A stretch of 64,000 nucleotides of DNA from Brachypterus glaber (lineage: Eukaryota > Arthropoda > Insecta > Coleoptera > Kateretidae): positions 5,229,816 through 5,293,815 of the forward strand of contig OY294052.1 in NCBI GenBank assembly GCA_958510825.1. Reading direction: 5' to 3'. Below are positions 1-12,161 of the stretch, piece after piece. Made by a program: the position numbers and the translations under genes. The notes under the pieces are model-generated. The model saw only the letters and a program-made list of their open reading frames with translations, searched no databases and had not been told where the DNA came from. The stretch's first letter is position 1, and each line of letters opens with the position of its first letter.

Positions 1-327
1 AAATTCTGTATTTGTTCTTTGTTGAAACAATATACAATACAATATTTACTTGGTCGGGCGAAAAGTGTAACTATATTATATATTATTAACGAAATTACTG
101 CCGCCATCTAAATTTTAGTAGAATTATCTTATTCTACAGATTCACATTAGCTATGTTCGTTCGTGCCGCTCAGTGCAACACTTTCCGGCCAACCAAATAA
201 ATACTGTATTTGTTGTATGAAAAACAAAGACAGTATTTATTTGGTTGGCTGGAAAGTGTAGCACAAATGAGATAGAGATAGGGTAGACGTCTTTTGTTTC
301 ATAATTCTAGTTGTAAAGAGTTCCATT
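1..327 (+). repeat. AATGGAG-family element, copy 1 (cut by window start)
   Basis: One of four copies of a roughly 405-bp non-coding element; the others are 8506-8910 (inverted), 40648-41052 and 60843-61264 (inverted). Complete copies start AATGG and end CCATT. Inside are two palindromic blocks: one around AAATACTGTATTTGTTG, and one pairing the CTACACTTTCCGGCCAACC stretch with its reverse complement. This copy lacks its first part because the window begins inside it, and ends at the CCATT near 327. It has no coding capacity, so it is a non-autonomous DNA element or similar. Confidence 0.8.
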
Positions 328-1507
328 ATAACCATTACTATAGCAACTATTAATAGTTACTCTAGTTTTTCCTTCTCTAGCTTTTAAGGTGTGGCATTTT
401 GTGGAGATTGGCTTTATCTATTTCGATTTTCCTGTAAAAATGAGAATCTACTTATCTAATTTACATTTCATTAACAAATGCAATCATCAAAATTCAATTA
501 GGAATACGTAGATAGGGTAAACCGGGGCAGAACGGGATACCGACGGCGGGACGGTATGGAGCTGATACCGGGCGAGAATTGGTGGCACAACATAGCAGGG
601 TCAAGCAAAGAATATTTCAACCTTCAGTGAACCACAATACATTGAAACGCTTGATTAATAATCACTGATTATTATTATGTGAAAAAATCATGGTCAAACA
701 TTTTGACTTTTTGGCAAAGATTTTAATGCATTGGCACTCTTTCTAAGCTGTTTTAAGTTGTTTTTAGTGCCGATGTTATGATAATTTAACAATTTTTTGA
801 CGTTTTTCTTCGTATCATCTTACTAGCTCTTCTTAAACGTTAGCTACTCCGTTTCGGCACGGTATCTCCTACAGATTTTTTTTCAAAATCATTTAATACG
901 TAGTTAATCCTAATTACCTATCACCATAGTTATAATTACAGAAAAACATCACTGCCTATAAATAAATCATTATATTTAAATTTACTTTCTGTCTGTTACA
1001 ATAAAGTATAACTACGTTTATCTAAAAATCAGGTAGCCATTATAAAGGGTATTATTATACTATTCACAGTGCCTGCGCTAGAACAGTATTATAGGGTAGT
1101 TTCGAATTTTCCAAAATTGTCAAAAATCGTTCTAGACAAAAAATTCTTAAATATAATTTTTTTCATGAAAAAATAGGAAACTTGTTTTTATTTGTCCGTC
1201 TATCAATCCGTCAGTCTGATGTCACAATTTTTTTAGACACGATAACTCAAGAACAAATAATCCGATCGACTTGAAATTTTCAGGAAAAATTAAGTTCTAT
1301 GATCCCTATTGTTTTTGAAAGTAATTTCCCCCAAAAACAAAAAAGTTTTTGGGGGGTTAAACTTTTCGCAAAAAGAAAATATTTTTTTGTTATTTTTAAA
1401 TTTTGTTGTTTTAAAAAAAATCCTTTTTTCAAAGATTGTTAAAAATGTTTATTTTTCTAAAAACAAATTTTGGAGTATTACGCCCATGTTAAGGGTATAG
1501 GAAAATA
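328..1507. other. AT-rich intergenic sequence with repeat relics
   Basis: No gene is recognised. About 508-590 is more GC-rich and reads like a decayed repeat edge. About 1140-1400 is similar to 60040-60300: both share ATCCGATCGA and CCCTATTGTTTTTGAAA with the same spacing. That marks a dispersed repeat family of unknown class. Confidence 0.5.
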
Positions 1508-1577
1508 GCGTTACAGGGGAGGGGGGTGGGGGTCCAAAATGATGAAAATTTGCGTTACGTAATACTTGAACGTTCCC
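1508..1577 (-). repeat. Transposon end with ACGTAACGC motif
   Basis: Read on the minus strand this is GGGGAACGTTCAAGTATTAC followed by GTAACGCAAATTTTC and a G/C-rich run. The same terminus occurs at 2632-2690, at both ends of 56493-56712 and at both ends of 62509-63571. I read it as the terminal inverted repeat of one DNA-transposon family. The partner end of this copy was not found. Confidence 0.6.
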
Positions 1578-1796
1578 CTACTGGTTATCAGCAGTATTTG
1601 TTTGTTTTAATAAGTATTAACATGTTGTTTACTATTAATCAAACAGTGTGAAGCAATTCCATATCATTGAGGCATATGGCAGTTAAAATGATAAAAATTC
1701 ATGAACTAGAAATACAACCCACGCTTTTGTATGTCAATATTTTAATAACACATATATGAAGCTTCTAGGTGCAAAAATAGTTATTTATATCTTATA

Positions 1797-1902
1797 CAAG
1801 GGCGAAAAGTTACATTTTTCGATTGAGTAGATTTTTAAAAGCCGAGGGCCTCCGGCCCGAGAGTAATAAACCTACGAAATCAAAATTACGTTTTCGCCCG
1901 TG
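1797..1902. repeat. Short hairpin MITE with TA duplication
   Basis: The termini are CAAGGGCGAAAA and, inverted, TTTTCGCCCGTG. TA lies on both sides (1795-1796 and 1903-1904). The centre carries a GC palindrome, GGGCCTCCGGCCC. It is 106 bp and non-coding, which fits a Tc1/mariner-type MITE. Confidence 0.6.
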
Positions 1903-2631
1903 TATTATACAATATTTTTTATTCGATTGTTATTAATTATTATAAACTATTAAAATATATTTAATTTTGAATTGCAAAAAATATTTCTCTACTGTTTTAT
2001 AACCTATCTAGTTATTCAAGACAAATTGCTATTCAATCAAATCGATAAAAAAATAGTTGAATAGTTTCTTTTGCTTGCGGTTTTATTTTTAAATTAGCTA
2101 GAGTTTTTTGATTAATTTTTGTTAAAATGTGTTTGTTATAAAAATATTATTACTTCTGAAACCGTTCTATAAATATTATAAATATTGAAATTGAATTAAC
2201 AATTGAACTTTTGTGTTTATGGTTTATTTTAGTGGATGAATTCAGATTAACCGGTTAACCATGTGTTTTGAGGTTATGTTATAGAAGAAATTTGTATTTA
2301 TATGAAATGATTATAATACTTGTATCTGGTCAAAAAGAACATATAGTTCTAGACCAAAGGTGAATAAAATGTCATATTTCTTTATAAATATTAGAGTAAA
2401 AAATGTAAAATGCCTGTTTTGTTTCTTGAGGCCTCATTTATAATTAATTCATAATATACATGGTTAACATTGTGTTTTATAACTAAAAAAGTCTGGTTTA
2501 TTTAAATTTAAACTAGTGAAAGTTAAAAGAACTGCAGAAGTGCAGTGAATTATCAGGTGTAATAACCGTGACCATCGATCTACTCTTCTGCATACTGCTG
2601 CACAGACAATGAATTTTCTATAGCGCCTGTT
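1903..2631. other. AT-rich intergenic, nothing recognised
   Basis: Very AT-rich, with no open frame of note and no repeat match seen inside the window. Confidence 0.5.
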
Positions 2632-2690
2632 CGGGAACGTTCAAGTATTACGTAACGCTAATTTTGATCATTTTGGACTTTGAAACTTTA
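2632..2690 (+). repeat. Transposon end with ACGTAACGC motif
   Basis: Starts GGGAACGTTCAAGTATTACG and continues with TAACGCTAATTTTGATC, the same terminus as at 1508-1577 but in the opposite orientation. The rest of this copy is not recognisable because another small MITE follows directly. Confidence 0.55.
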
Positions 2691-2826
2691 GGCTTGTTCG
2701 AGATTCGAGTTCAGAACTGTTCAGAACTGGTTCTGACCAATGGAGGTTTAATCCTTATTACCATGTGACTTTAAATAACCAATAAACAGTAGTCCAGAAC
2801 TGATTCTAGCGTATCCCGAACAAAGC
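2691..2826. repeat. Small TIR element (GCTTGTTCG ends)
   Basis: The left end GGCTTGTTCGAGAT and the inverted right end ATCCCGAACAAAGC match. Subterminal CAGAACTG also occurs on both sides. Total 136 bp, non-coding. Confidence 0.5.
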
Positions 2827-2908
2827 TTTTACTACATTGAACATAAAGATATCTAATGGGCAAACGAAAAAAATTTAAAATAAACAAATTGGTACATTAC
2901 AGCTAGTT

Positions 2909-3411
2909 CCCGGACAACATTTGCTATTTTACGTGTAAGTCATTATGAAATCATTTAATGATTTTCTCTGAGTTAATGAAAGCATACAGATGACTCCTCA
3001 TTGTGAAGTCATTACGAGATCATGTCATGAAGATCTAGCAGCGGTCTACGAAATGCGCATGCGCAAACTTTAAATTAACCGCGAAATTTAAAAAAAGAAA
3101 GGACATTTTCTTAATTACGCTGCTTAAAAAGATCATACACTCACATACCTTTTTGCTCATATATACCAAATAAAATAACGAAAAAATCGACCCCCTAGGA
3201 CCCCACACAAGTCCATCTTCAACAACTTGAGGACACCGGGATGTTCCCACTGGGAACTTCCCAGTGGGAATATTCCCCAAGATAACTGAAGGAACTAGTT
3301 CCTCTGGCTAAAGCCTCCAGATATCTACGGCTCACCATACCAATCCGATAATGTGTATTAGCTGACCAGTAAATTAATTACTAGTTATTACTAGTAGTAT
3401 ATCCTTATAAA
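2909..3411. repeat. Partial CCCGGACAACAT-type element and palindromes
   Basis: CCCGGACAACATTTGCTATT at 2909 matches the left end of the MITEs at 3584-3789 and 12334-12528. No right end was found before the next repeat. About 3232-3272 holds a short palindrome built from CCCACTGGGAA. No gene is recognised. Confidence 0.45.
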
Positions 3412-3789
3412 GACAGCTGCCTTTTAATACTAGTATTCCTAGAAGGCGACTTTATTCGTTTAAAAAGTTTAGTTAGTGGTGGGAAATAACATGTGGCGCC
3501 ACCTATAGCATAACGCTGTCAAGTGCACTGAAATTGAAACATTAAAGAAGTCTGTACTATTCGGCAATCGTTCTCAATCGGGTCCCGGGCAACATTTGCT
3601 ATTTCACGTGGAAGTCATTGTGACATCATTTAATGATTTAACGTTAAATGTATACATCTCATGACAAACTCATAACATGATTACAAAATCATGAGATGTG
3701 CTCATCATGATGTTCGTATGAGTACAAAACGTGGAAATCATAACATGATGCTCTCATGAGGCCTCAAGAATTTATGGATGTTGTCCGGG
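3412..3789. repeat. Repeat unit carrying a CCCGGGCAACAT MITE, copy 1
   Basis: It is a close copy of 12162-12528 over its whole length. Inside, 3584-3789 has inverted ends CCCGGGCAACAT and ATGTTGTCCGGG (206 bp). Its body is rich in CATGATG/TCATGA palindromes. The left 170 bp are shared by both copies, so the unit moved or was duplicated as a whole. Confidence 0.7.
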
Positions 3790-4325
3790 TTATTATTAAA
3801 TTATAAATAGGTAATGTTTTACAATTTTGTTTTTAACATTATTGTCTAAATATAGTTTACTATGTAATAGGAACACCGACCTTCGTTTGTAATAATATTG
3901 CAAAATAGTCAATAGTTTGTATAAAAATTAACAATTTAACAAAAGAGTATACATAGTGTTACTGAATTTTTTTATTATCATACCCAGATCTCAGATAAAA
4001 GCTGATAATTAGATCTAATAGATCTGGTAGGCCTAATTAGGATAATATTAAGAATTAAAAAAGGTAATCAATTGATAAATCATTGAATCAATCAAAATCA
4101 ATTAATCAATTTTTAAATTCTTGTCGTAAAATAATTTAAGAAGCGATATTTTAGATAAATTATTATCGAATATTACATTAAGATATCGTGTAGGTCGTTT
4201 TAACTCTCCCTTGGGCTGTCTTGTTAAAAAGGAAATAAAAACCTTGACGAAATCATCCCTTACTTAATATAAGAATATTTAGTTACAAATGGGTAAGAAG
4301 TTAAGGTCCTATACAATACTTATTT
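3790..4325. other. AT-rich intergenic
   Basis: No gene is recognised. A short AGATCTAATAGATCTGG palindrome lies near 4012-4028. Confidence 0.4.
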
Positions 4326-6411
4326 ATGGTACTAGTGGGTAAAGTAAGATATTGCCCATGAGAAAATTAACCTGCGAGGCGTCAGCCAAGCAGGTTAATT
4401 TTCGAGAGGACAATATCGGTTTACCCATGAGTGCCATACAAGGTTTTATCCAATAAATAGCTCAGGAATTCATATTTTTATTAAAAATTTTAATGACATT
4501 TCCAAGAAAATAATTTGACAAGTGACAGTTGAGTGGGTAAAATAAATAATTATCCACTCAATAAAGTAAAAGCCACGCGGGGTTATAATTGAGTTTATCT
4601 ATTTAAAATAAAGCTGGTAATTGTCTTATTATCTTTATGTATTGGATAAATGTACTTTAACTTTTGTTAAAAATACTATAAATATAAAGTCACGTACTTT
4701 ATATTTATAGTGTATAATAGGACGGATATGAAATGTTGCTGTTTTTAACAAAAAGTACAATTGTATAGGATAATAACTTCCGATTTCCTCTCCATTTGTA
4801 ACTGAATAATCAGTTTAAAGTTTACTTTTTACAGTGATTGGAATTTATGCCAAATGATTAAATTGTGATAAAAATAAAATTTGGTTGACGGTTTTCCTTT
4901 TTTGATAACTGTGCACCATGAAGTTAATTTAAATATACCTACCCGTAAGTAGTAAATATTTTATCACAAAACCACTAATGACTAGTTAAATATAATATTT
5001 AAATTAGTAAAACAAAGGCTAACCACAAACATGTGACTTTTAAAACCATTATAGAAACTATAAACTTAGATATTGCTACTGGGTAAGTATACACATTATT
5101 ATAATGTGTCATTAATAGACTAGTATATTAAAGTACTAGTTTCATAACATACGTTTTTAGCGCACGAGTACAAGTTTAGAAAAGAGCCGCTTGCGGCGAG
5201 TTTTCTAAAGTACTAGTGCTCTAAAAACGTGTTATGAAACGAGTGCTTTATACAATTTTTTCTATTTTGCTCTAAAATTTAAAAAACTTACATTTAAATT
5301 GATGACTGATTTGGGGATTTTTTTTTTGGGTTGGCATTACAGTTTACACTATGTTTAAAATTCTAAGAACAAATGATATTTTGATATATTTTACAGTCAT
5401 CTCTTCTTTTTTCACTGCAATTAACCATTCCACAATTTTAACACGGTAAAAAATAACCCAAACACAAAATTTAGTAAAAAATTAAACTTTAAATCGACAT
5501 TGACATTTGCACGCAAAACGTCAAGAGACAGGCTTTTGTATGTTACCAACCCAACAGAAAAAAAAGTAGAGACCTCTTATGGGCCTATAAGAACACGCAA
5601 AATGCGTGTGATTATGAGCTTATAAGAGTCGCAAAATAGAAAAATAATATTATGCAGAACTTTTTATGATAATCCTAAAGTTTTTTTTTATTGTAGAACT
5701 TTTTATGATAACCAACAAAAAAATTAGTAGAGACGAGATATAATTCAGAGTTTCTAAAAAATCTTATATCCAACATAATTTTCAAGTTCTTCACTTGAAA
5801 ATAGACAACAAAATTCAATAAAAAGCTTTATATAAGTTTTTTTTGTTATAATTATAAAATAATAGGTCTTTTATTAAAAAATATATTTTTGCAGTATCCA
5901 GTTACAAGGAAAATTTAAGTAGGTGAAAAGAATAGGCATTCCGCCCTCGTGAAACCGTCATACTCGACTGCGGCTCGCATGCCAAATTTTTCGCTTGTAC
6001 ATGCACAAGCAGAATATTTTCTTTTCCATATTCTATTCTATTCTATTCCATTACTAAGTATACTACTTTAACATAAAAAAATAGTTTATCCAATACATAC
6101 AGATAATAAGACAATTACCAGCTTTATTTTAAATAAATAAACTCAATAATAACCCCCGCGAGGCTTTTACTTTATTGAGTGGATAATTATTCATTTTACC
6201 CACTCAACTGTCACTTGTCAAATTATTTTCTTGTAAATGTCATTAAAATTTTTAATAAAAATATGAATTCCTAAGCTATTTATTGGATAAAACCTTGTAT
6301 GGCACTCATGGGTAAACCGATATTGCCCTCTCGAGAATTAACCTGCTTGGCTGACGCCTCGCAGGTTAATTTTCTCATGGGCAATATCTTACTTTACCCA
6401 CTAGTACCATA
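4326..6411. mobile_element. TIR transposon, about 2.1 kb, non-autonomous
   Basis: Inverted arms of about 330 bp (4326-4658 and 6080-6411) begin TATGGTACTAGTGGGTAAAG and pair almost throughout, including a GC-rich stem around AACCTGCGAGGCGTCAGCC. No transposase frame is present between the arms. The interior holds a repeat cassette (5122-5641) found again at 11540-11971, and an ATTCT microsatellite near 6030-6050. A third, truncated arm lies at 10791-11010. Class is uncertain: the long arms fit a foldback or TIR DNA element. Confidence 0.7.
5122..5641. repeat. Internal cassette with hairpins, copy 1
   Basis: Begins AGTATATTAAAGTACTAGTT and ends with the TCTTATGGGCCTATAAGA palindrome followed by ATAAGAGTCGCAAAATAGA. 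Copy 2 (11540-11971) lacks about 90 bp of the first hairpin, where ACATACGTTTTTAGCGC pairs with its complement. Non-coding. Confidence 0.65.
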
Positions 6412-7002
6412 AAAAGTCTTCTGAGAGAAGCCTCCTTTATAAATGAATTACATATGAATTTTTGGATAATAATCAAAAAACTAAAAAGCTATTTAGTACC
6501 AGCATAACTAACGGCTTATTTGAAAAACTCTATAAATATATCAGAGTACAAAAATAATTAATTATAATTAATAACAAACCTTGGTCGATGGTTTCCCCAT
6601 TTTGAAATAATCAATCCAGTTAATTTAGATCCCTTGATAACAAAGCCAATAAAAATTGACAAAACAAAAACAGACTCAAACACGACACAACCGCTAGATA
6701 AAAGATAAATCTAGAAACACAGACCTATTTTATTTCCATTATACCACGCATACGATAGAAAGTATTGTATACCACTATAAAACTAGTGTTACTGGAAGCG
6801 TAGGTAGACTAAATGGACAAACACAGGGTCATTTAAAGTAACAATAGTTGTTGATTTTGCTCATTTGCCGGATGGGAAAAGACAACCATTACATGGTGGG
6901 ACTGTCAATTGACACAATAAACGATGATACAAAGTGAGTTACGGCGAAAAATGTTGGAATATTCAACAGTAACATTCTTATACACTCACCGACTTTAAAT
7001 TC
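6412..7002. other. Intergenic, nothing recognised
   Basis: AT-rich, with no repeat match or open frame that looks coding. Confidence 0.4.
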
Positions 7003-7985
7003 GGAGCATCTAAAATATAGCCATTTTTTAAATTCAAATATTTAGAAAACTACTTAATGGATTTGACCGATTCTTTCTTTGTTTTAAAGCTTAAACATTC
7101 TCTACTTTTGTTTTTATTTAGAATTTAGTAGTATTTTTATATTAACAGCAACAAATAATGTGCAACTATGTTTATTACCCCATCTTCTAGGACTTGCAAG
7201 CCACGCCACTGCAACTGTTTATCAAATTGTTAAAGTCTCTCTTATGGCCACAGGTTTAATGCATATTTTCTTTTTTATTTTTTTATATTTTTATTTCTGG
7301 TTTAGAAAATATCAGTATTTTCCTGAAAGTTGTCATTTTTTCAGTTAACTCAAAAAGTACTAAATCAGCATAGTTATTGTTTTTTATTTGAAGCTCATGT
7401 CTTTTACTTCTTCTTCTATAGTTTCTTCATCCAGGGGCAACTTTCTATTGCCGTCTGACGGAGGCTTAACGGTGATTTCGCAGAACTGCTGCCGGATGGA
7501 GTGACCCTATATTTTCTTCTACTCAAGTTTATCAAACCCATTTTATGTTTTTGAAAAACTTAATTAGAAGAAAAACGTAACTCGGTTAAGCTTCAATTTG
7601 AAAGCAAAGGATTATTCAAATTCATGCAGTACTGAAAAAATGAAAAAACTTTCAGGAAATTCCTGAGTGAATCTCCTAAACCAGAAGTAAAAATATAAAA
7701 AAATAAAAAATAAAATATTCATTAAAACTGCAGCAATAAGAGAGACTTTAAAAATTTGGTAAACAGTTGCAGTGGCGTACCTAGCAAGTCCTAGAAGATG
7801 GGACAAAAAACATAGTTGTACATTTTTTGTTGCTGTTAATAAAAAAAAATACTTTTTTTTTAACCATGCTTGATAAAAACAAAAGTAGAGAATATTTAAG
7901 CTTTAAACAAAAAAAGAATCAGTCAAATCCATTAAGTAGTTTTCGAAATATTAGAATTGAAAAAATGCAAATTTTAGAGAGATGG
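7003..7985. repeat. Foldback element with a coding-like centre
   Basis: Arms 7003-7355 and 7618-7985 are inverted copies of each other. For example, AGGACTTGCAAGCCACGCCA on the left pairs with TGGCGTACCTAGCAAGTCCT on the right. The 260-bp loop is not repeated and includes a coding-like stretch on the minus strand (7384-7507). Confidence 0.7.
7384..7507 (-). pseudogene. Coding-like fragment inside foldback element
   Basis: On the minus strand a run of about 40 codons ends at a TAA at 7384-7386. It has a composition unlike the surrounding AT-rich DNA and a clear acidic segment near its end (LDEETIEEEVKDMSFK). It follows an AG that could be a splice acceptor. Two in-frame stops lie just upstream, so it is an exon, an exon remnant, or a captured fragment and not a whole gene. 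I do not recognise the family. Confidence 0.4.
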
Positions 7986-8423
7986 TGATCATTTTTATGT
8001 CATTTTTTCCCGACTGTGTTTTATATCCCGGTGTCCAAATTCGATTTACCCAGCGGTTCTCTGGAAAACTAAAAGAAATAATCAAGTTCTGCGAAAATCA
8101 TCTTAAATAAGACAACTTTAACTATCTTTTAGCATATATTTGATACTTTTAGCTCTTAAAATATGGGCAGGGGGCATGCGGGGGATTTTTTTTAATGGAC
8201 AAAAATATAAATTTAATAATGCAATAAAAAATAAACCATATATTGTTTGTTTGTTTAACCTCGTACTATTTTACTTAATTAAGCATCCCCTAAGTCCAGG
8301 ACTTGTGTGGGCTAGTAGTAGAGGGAACCACCGGCTTATACTGACTTTCGGACCAGTTTCTAGGGAGTGTCCGTTTCACTTATCGTCAAATTTCAATTAT
8401 TAATTAACTGAAAAAGGCAAATC
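7986..8423. other. Intergenic, nothing recognised
   Basis: An open frame on the plus strand (8140-8403) has no recognisable domain and a composition typical of chance frames. Confidence 0.35.
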
Positions 8424-8480
8424 GGCGCCAGTGAGAATCGAACTCACGCTAGTAGGCTTGCTATACTACGCTATGCCTTC
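8424..8480 (-). other. tRNA-like sequence (pseudo-tRNA or SINE head)
   Basis: Read on the minus strand it has an A-box-like TAGCGTAGTATAG and a B-box-like GAGTTCGATTCTC within a perfect T-arm stem (GTGAG/CTCAC). It then ends TGGCGCC. The acceptor and anticodon stems do not close properly, so it is more likely a degenerate tRNA or SINE promoter than a working tRNA. Confidence 0.35.
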
Positions 8481-8505
8481 CATATATGGTTATGCATCAT
8501 TGAAT

Positions 8506-8910
8506 AATGGAGATCTTTACAACTAGAATTATGAAACAAAAGACGTCTACCCTATCTCTATCTCATTTTTGCTACACTTTCCAGCCAATCAAATAAATAC
8601 TGTATTTGTTTTTCATACAACAAATACAGTATTTATTTGGTTGGCCGGAAAGTGTAGCACTGAGCGGCACGAACGAACATAGCTAATGTAAATCTGTAGA
8701 ATAAGATAATTCTACTAAAATTTAGATGGCGCCAGTAAGTAAAATAATATAGTTACACTTTTCGCCCGGCCAAGTAAATATTGTATTTGTTCAACAAAGA
8801 AGAAATACAAAATTTGTTTGGTTGGGTGGAAGTGGGAGTGTATGTATGTCTTCTATCCTTTTTGGGTAGAACTTTTGTCCCTGTCTAATCTAACGGGAGA
8901 AATCGCCATT
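8506..8910 (-). repeat. AATGGAG-family element, copy 2
   Basis: A 405-bp inverted copy of the family at 1-327, starting AATGG at 8506 and ending CCATT at 8910. Both internal palindromic blocks are present. Confidence 0.8.
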
Positions 8911-9161
8911 GCTGTCAAATAATTTATAATTATAAAATTACTGTTATTTTTTATGATTAATCATTATTAATTATTATAATTAATAATATTGTTAATGGAA
9001 TTTAATATTATTGTTTACAACCTAAAGGCTGGGAATTACTCGTAAGGAATGAGTAGCCTAAGTTATGCTGCATAAGTGATAAAGATTAAATTGATAGAAT
9101 TAAAAAATAAATGTGTATGTATGTGTATGTACTTACGCTCAAGCCTTAAATGCCGTTTATA
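8911..9161. other. AT-rich spacer
   Basis: Short AT-rich stretch with a TATGTATGTG microsatellite near 9113-9131. Confidence 0.4.
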
Positions 9162-9163
9162 TA

Positions 9164-10016
9164 CAGTGCGTGCATTAAGTCTGGAATCACCCGAATAACT
9201 TTTTAGTTACAAGTAAAATACAAAAATCCTTAGACAGGTCGATTTATATTTTTAATTCTGCAAATTTTGGTCTAAAAAAAGTTATCAAAATTGGCACCCC
9301 CTTGCACCCTCACCCACCAAATTTTTTTTTCAAATAGCAACCTACCCCTTGTGATACATCATTGGAAAGGTAATTTAATAAGCTTTCCAACAGTGTATGA
9401 TAAAGCCTAATTTGTTAAAGGGTCTATGAAAAAACGCATGTTTTATTTAAACATTGTTTGTGTGAAATATTACGCATAATATGGTAATTGTTGCCCTATT
9501 TCCTACTTGGCACCTTCCTGAGAATCTAAATAAGGTTGTTTTAAACTTATTGTAATATTTTATACCCTGTTGAAAAATGCAATTTTTTTTCTTTTTATTG
9601 ACCAATTTTATGTTTACTATTTAATCGATTTTAATCCCGTTTTTTTTACTGTCCACTGTCAAAGAGCTGAAGGACATCAATTTGAACATTTATAGTGAAC
9701 TAAAGTTATACTTTACATGTCTTTATAATAAACTAAATTGTGCATTTTATCATTAGCCCTTTACCAAATTAGGCTTTATTATACACCGTTGGAAAGCTTA
9801 TTAAATTACCTTTCCAACGAAGTGTCACAAGGGGTAGGTTGCTATTTGAAAAAAAAAAGTTTGGGGGTGAGGGTGCAAGGGGGTGCAAATTTTAATAACT
9901 TTTATTACACCATAATTTGCAAAATTAAAAATAAAAATCGACCTATCCGTGAGTTTTTGTGTTTTACTTGTAACTAAAAAGTTAATCGGGTGATTCCAGA
10001 CTTAATGCACGCACTG
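9164..10016. repeat. Tc1/mariner-type MITE, 853 bp
   Basis: The inverted ends CAGTGCGTGCATTAAGTCTG and CTTAATGCACGCACTG are flanked by TA (9162-9163 and 10017-10018). Arms of about 255 bp pair well, including a GGGGTGAGGGTGCAAGGGGG stretch. No transposase is present. The CAGT end and TA duplication fit Tc1/mariner. Confidence 0.85.
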
Positions 10017-10018
10017 TA

Positions 10019-10790
10019 TGTATCGTTTATCTTAAAAACATAATAAGTACATGGATTTATGACGTAAAAAAACATATACAGTTCACATTAAAAAAATAAA
10101 CATTAAGTTATCGTTTTTCTTTATAACTTTGTTAAAAGTACAAAAAAATGGATTTTGGACAGCAGATCCTTATCGGAGTGGGTACAATTTTAAAAGCCTG
10201 CAAATTTCTGGTACTAAAGACATAAAATGTACGTTCAAAGATAATTTAGGTTAAATTTTTGTTTGGTCGTATTTTTTTTTAATTATTTACGATAGAAGAA
10301 AAATTTAAAAACCACATGAAAGGTAAAATAAAATTTCACAAAATGTGTAATAATAATTGTTTTCCTGCCCCTCCCCCTCTCCCCCAAAATGTAAAAAATT
10401 GTTTCTGGACATAAATTTTTTAGTATTCACAATAGAAGAAATAGTTTGAAACCACCTAAAAGATAAAAAACCCTCTCCCTCTCAAACGCCCCCCCCCCCA
10501 AATATTAGAAATTGGACATAACTTTTTATGAGTATTCTCGCTCATTCGAGACGGCTGGTTTTTTAGGTATAACGAAAAAAAAGGCTCTTTTTTAGCATAA
10601 GTAAGTTCATAAAAACAATAAAAAATTTATAAGTAGTAATACTTAAGACGTCTTAATTGACGCAATATGTCTTTTATTCACAGGTCACAGATCAGTTTCA
10701 ATTATTATTATTAAATTATAATTTAAAAATAAAAAGTTCTTTCTCAAAATATTTATTTGATTTATAATTAGCTTTTCGTCGGAAATTTTG
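10019..10790. other. Intergenic with C-rich runs
   Basis: No gene. Near 10370-10390 and 10490-10500 there are C/T-rich runs, probably decayed repeat edges. Confidence 0.4.
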
Positions 10791-11010
10791 CAATACATAC
10801 AGATAATGAGACAATTACCAGCTTTATTTTAAATAGATAAACTCAATAATAACCCCCGCGTGGCTTTTACTTTATTGAGTGGATAATTATTTATTTTACC
10901 CACTCAACTGTCACTTGTCAAATTATTTTCTTGTAAATGTCATTAAAATTTTTAATAAAAATATGAATTTCTAAGCTATTTATTGGATAAAACCTTGTAT
11001 GGGTACCATA
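10791..11010. repeat. Truncated arm of the 4326-6411 transposon
   Basis: Matches 6080-6300 nearly base for base (GGCTTTTACTTTATTGAGTG and onwards), then skips the GC stem and ends GGTACCATAAATA. It is a solo, internally deleted arm. Confidence 0.75.
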
Positions 11011-11539
11011 AATAACTATTATTTACTTCTTTTTTACGATTAATATAAAATAAAATGTTTGAGAAAAATCTGTTTTAAATCTAATATGTTTGTTATATAT
11101 TAAAGTACTTATTGAAGTATATTGAAGTACTTAAAAGTGTTTGAAATTGATGGATGGTTTAAGTCAAGATGGCTTAAGGCTTTAGGGAACTTGTTCCTTC
11201 AGCCCATCTTGGTTTAGGATTTGAAAAGATACCCTGATCTAACAAGAATATGAATATATTGATCAATTGTATAAATCTTTTGTACGTGATATAGCTTTAG
11301 GTAATATTAATTGTTTTTACGATATGACATCCTTGCATCTAGAAAAAGTTACATCTCAACTCATTTTAAATCCATTATTTTTTGCGCTGGCAACATCATG
11401 GCAACAGATCTATACATAATAGTTTAGTCCTAAATGCACCTTGCACCTGACGGTATAGACCACATAAACCGAATAGAGGGAATTAGTGAGGTTTTTTAAT
11501 CAAAATTATGAGCAATGCATTCAAGAATTTCAAATTTAT
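11011..11539. other. Intergenic, nothing recognised
   Basis: AT-rich. A short imperfect palindrome lies near 11160-11215 (CAAGATGG/CCATCTTG). Confidence 0.4.
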
Positions 11540-11971
11540 AGTATATTAAGGTACTAGTTTCATAAAAACGTGTTATAAAACGAGTGCTTTATACAATTTT
11601 TTCTATTTTGCTCTAAAATTAAAAAAAACTTACATTTAAATTGATGACTGATTTAGGGATTTTTGTTTTAGATTGGCATTACAGTTTACACCATGTTTAA
11701 AATTCTAAGAACAAATGATATTTTGATATATTTTTTAGTCATCTCTTCTCTTTTTTACTGCAATTAACCAAGCCACAATTTTAACATGGTAAAAATAACC
11801 TAAACACAAAATTTTGAAGAAAATTGAACTTTAAAGCGACATTGACATTTGCACGGAAAACGTCAAGCGATAGGCCAACCCAAAAGAACAAAAAGTACAG
11901 ACCTCTTATGGGCCTATAAGAACACGCAAAATGCGTGTGATTATGAGCTTATAAGAGTCGCAAAATAGAAA
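11540..11971. repeat. Internal cassette with hairpins, copy 2
   Basis: Second copy of 5122-5641, lacking part of the first hairpin. It lies outside any visible TIR element, so the cassette can occur alone. Confidence 0.7.
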
Positions 11972-12161
11972 TATTTCTTTAATTAATTATTAATATAAAT
12001 TATGTGAAATAAGACTTCTATAATGACATATTTATTACAATAAATTATAATATGAGATAGTTCAATCAACAATTTTTATATAAACGAATAAATCATTCCA
12101 TGTATCTGAAATTAATTTATAACATATCATAAAATTTAAAGAGCTTTCATAATTCCATGGT

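Noticed and set aside
7160..7806. Two similar hydrophobic frames facing each other
   Set aside because: They are the two arms of one foldback element read in opposite directions, so their similarity comes from the DNA repeat.
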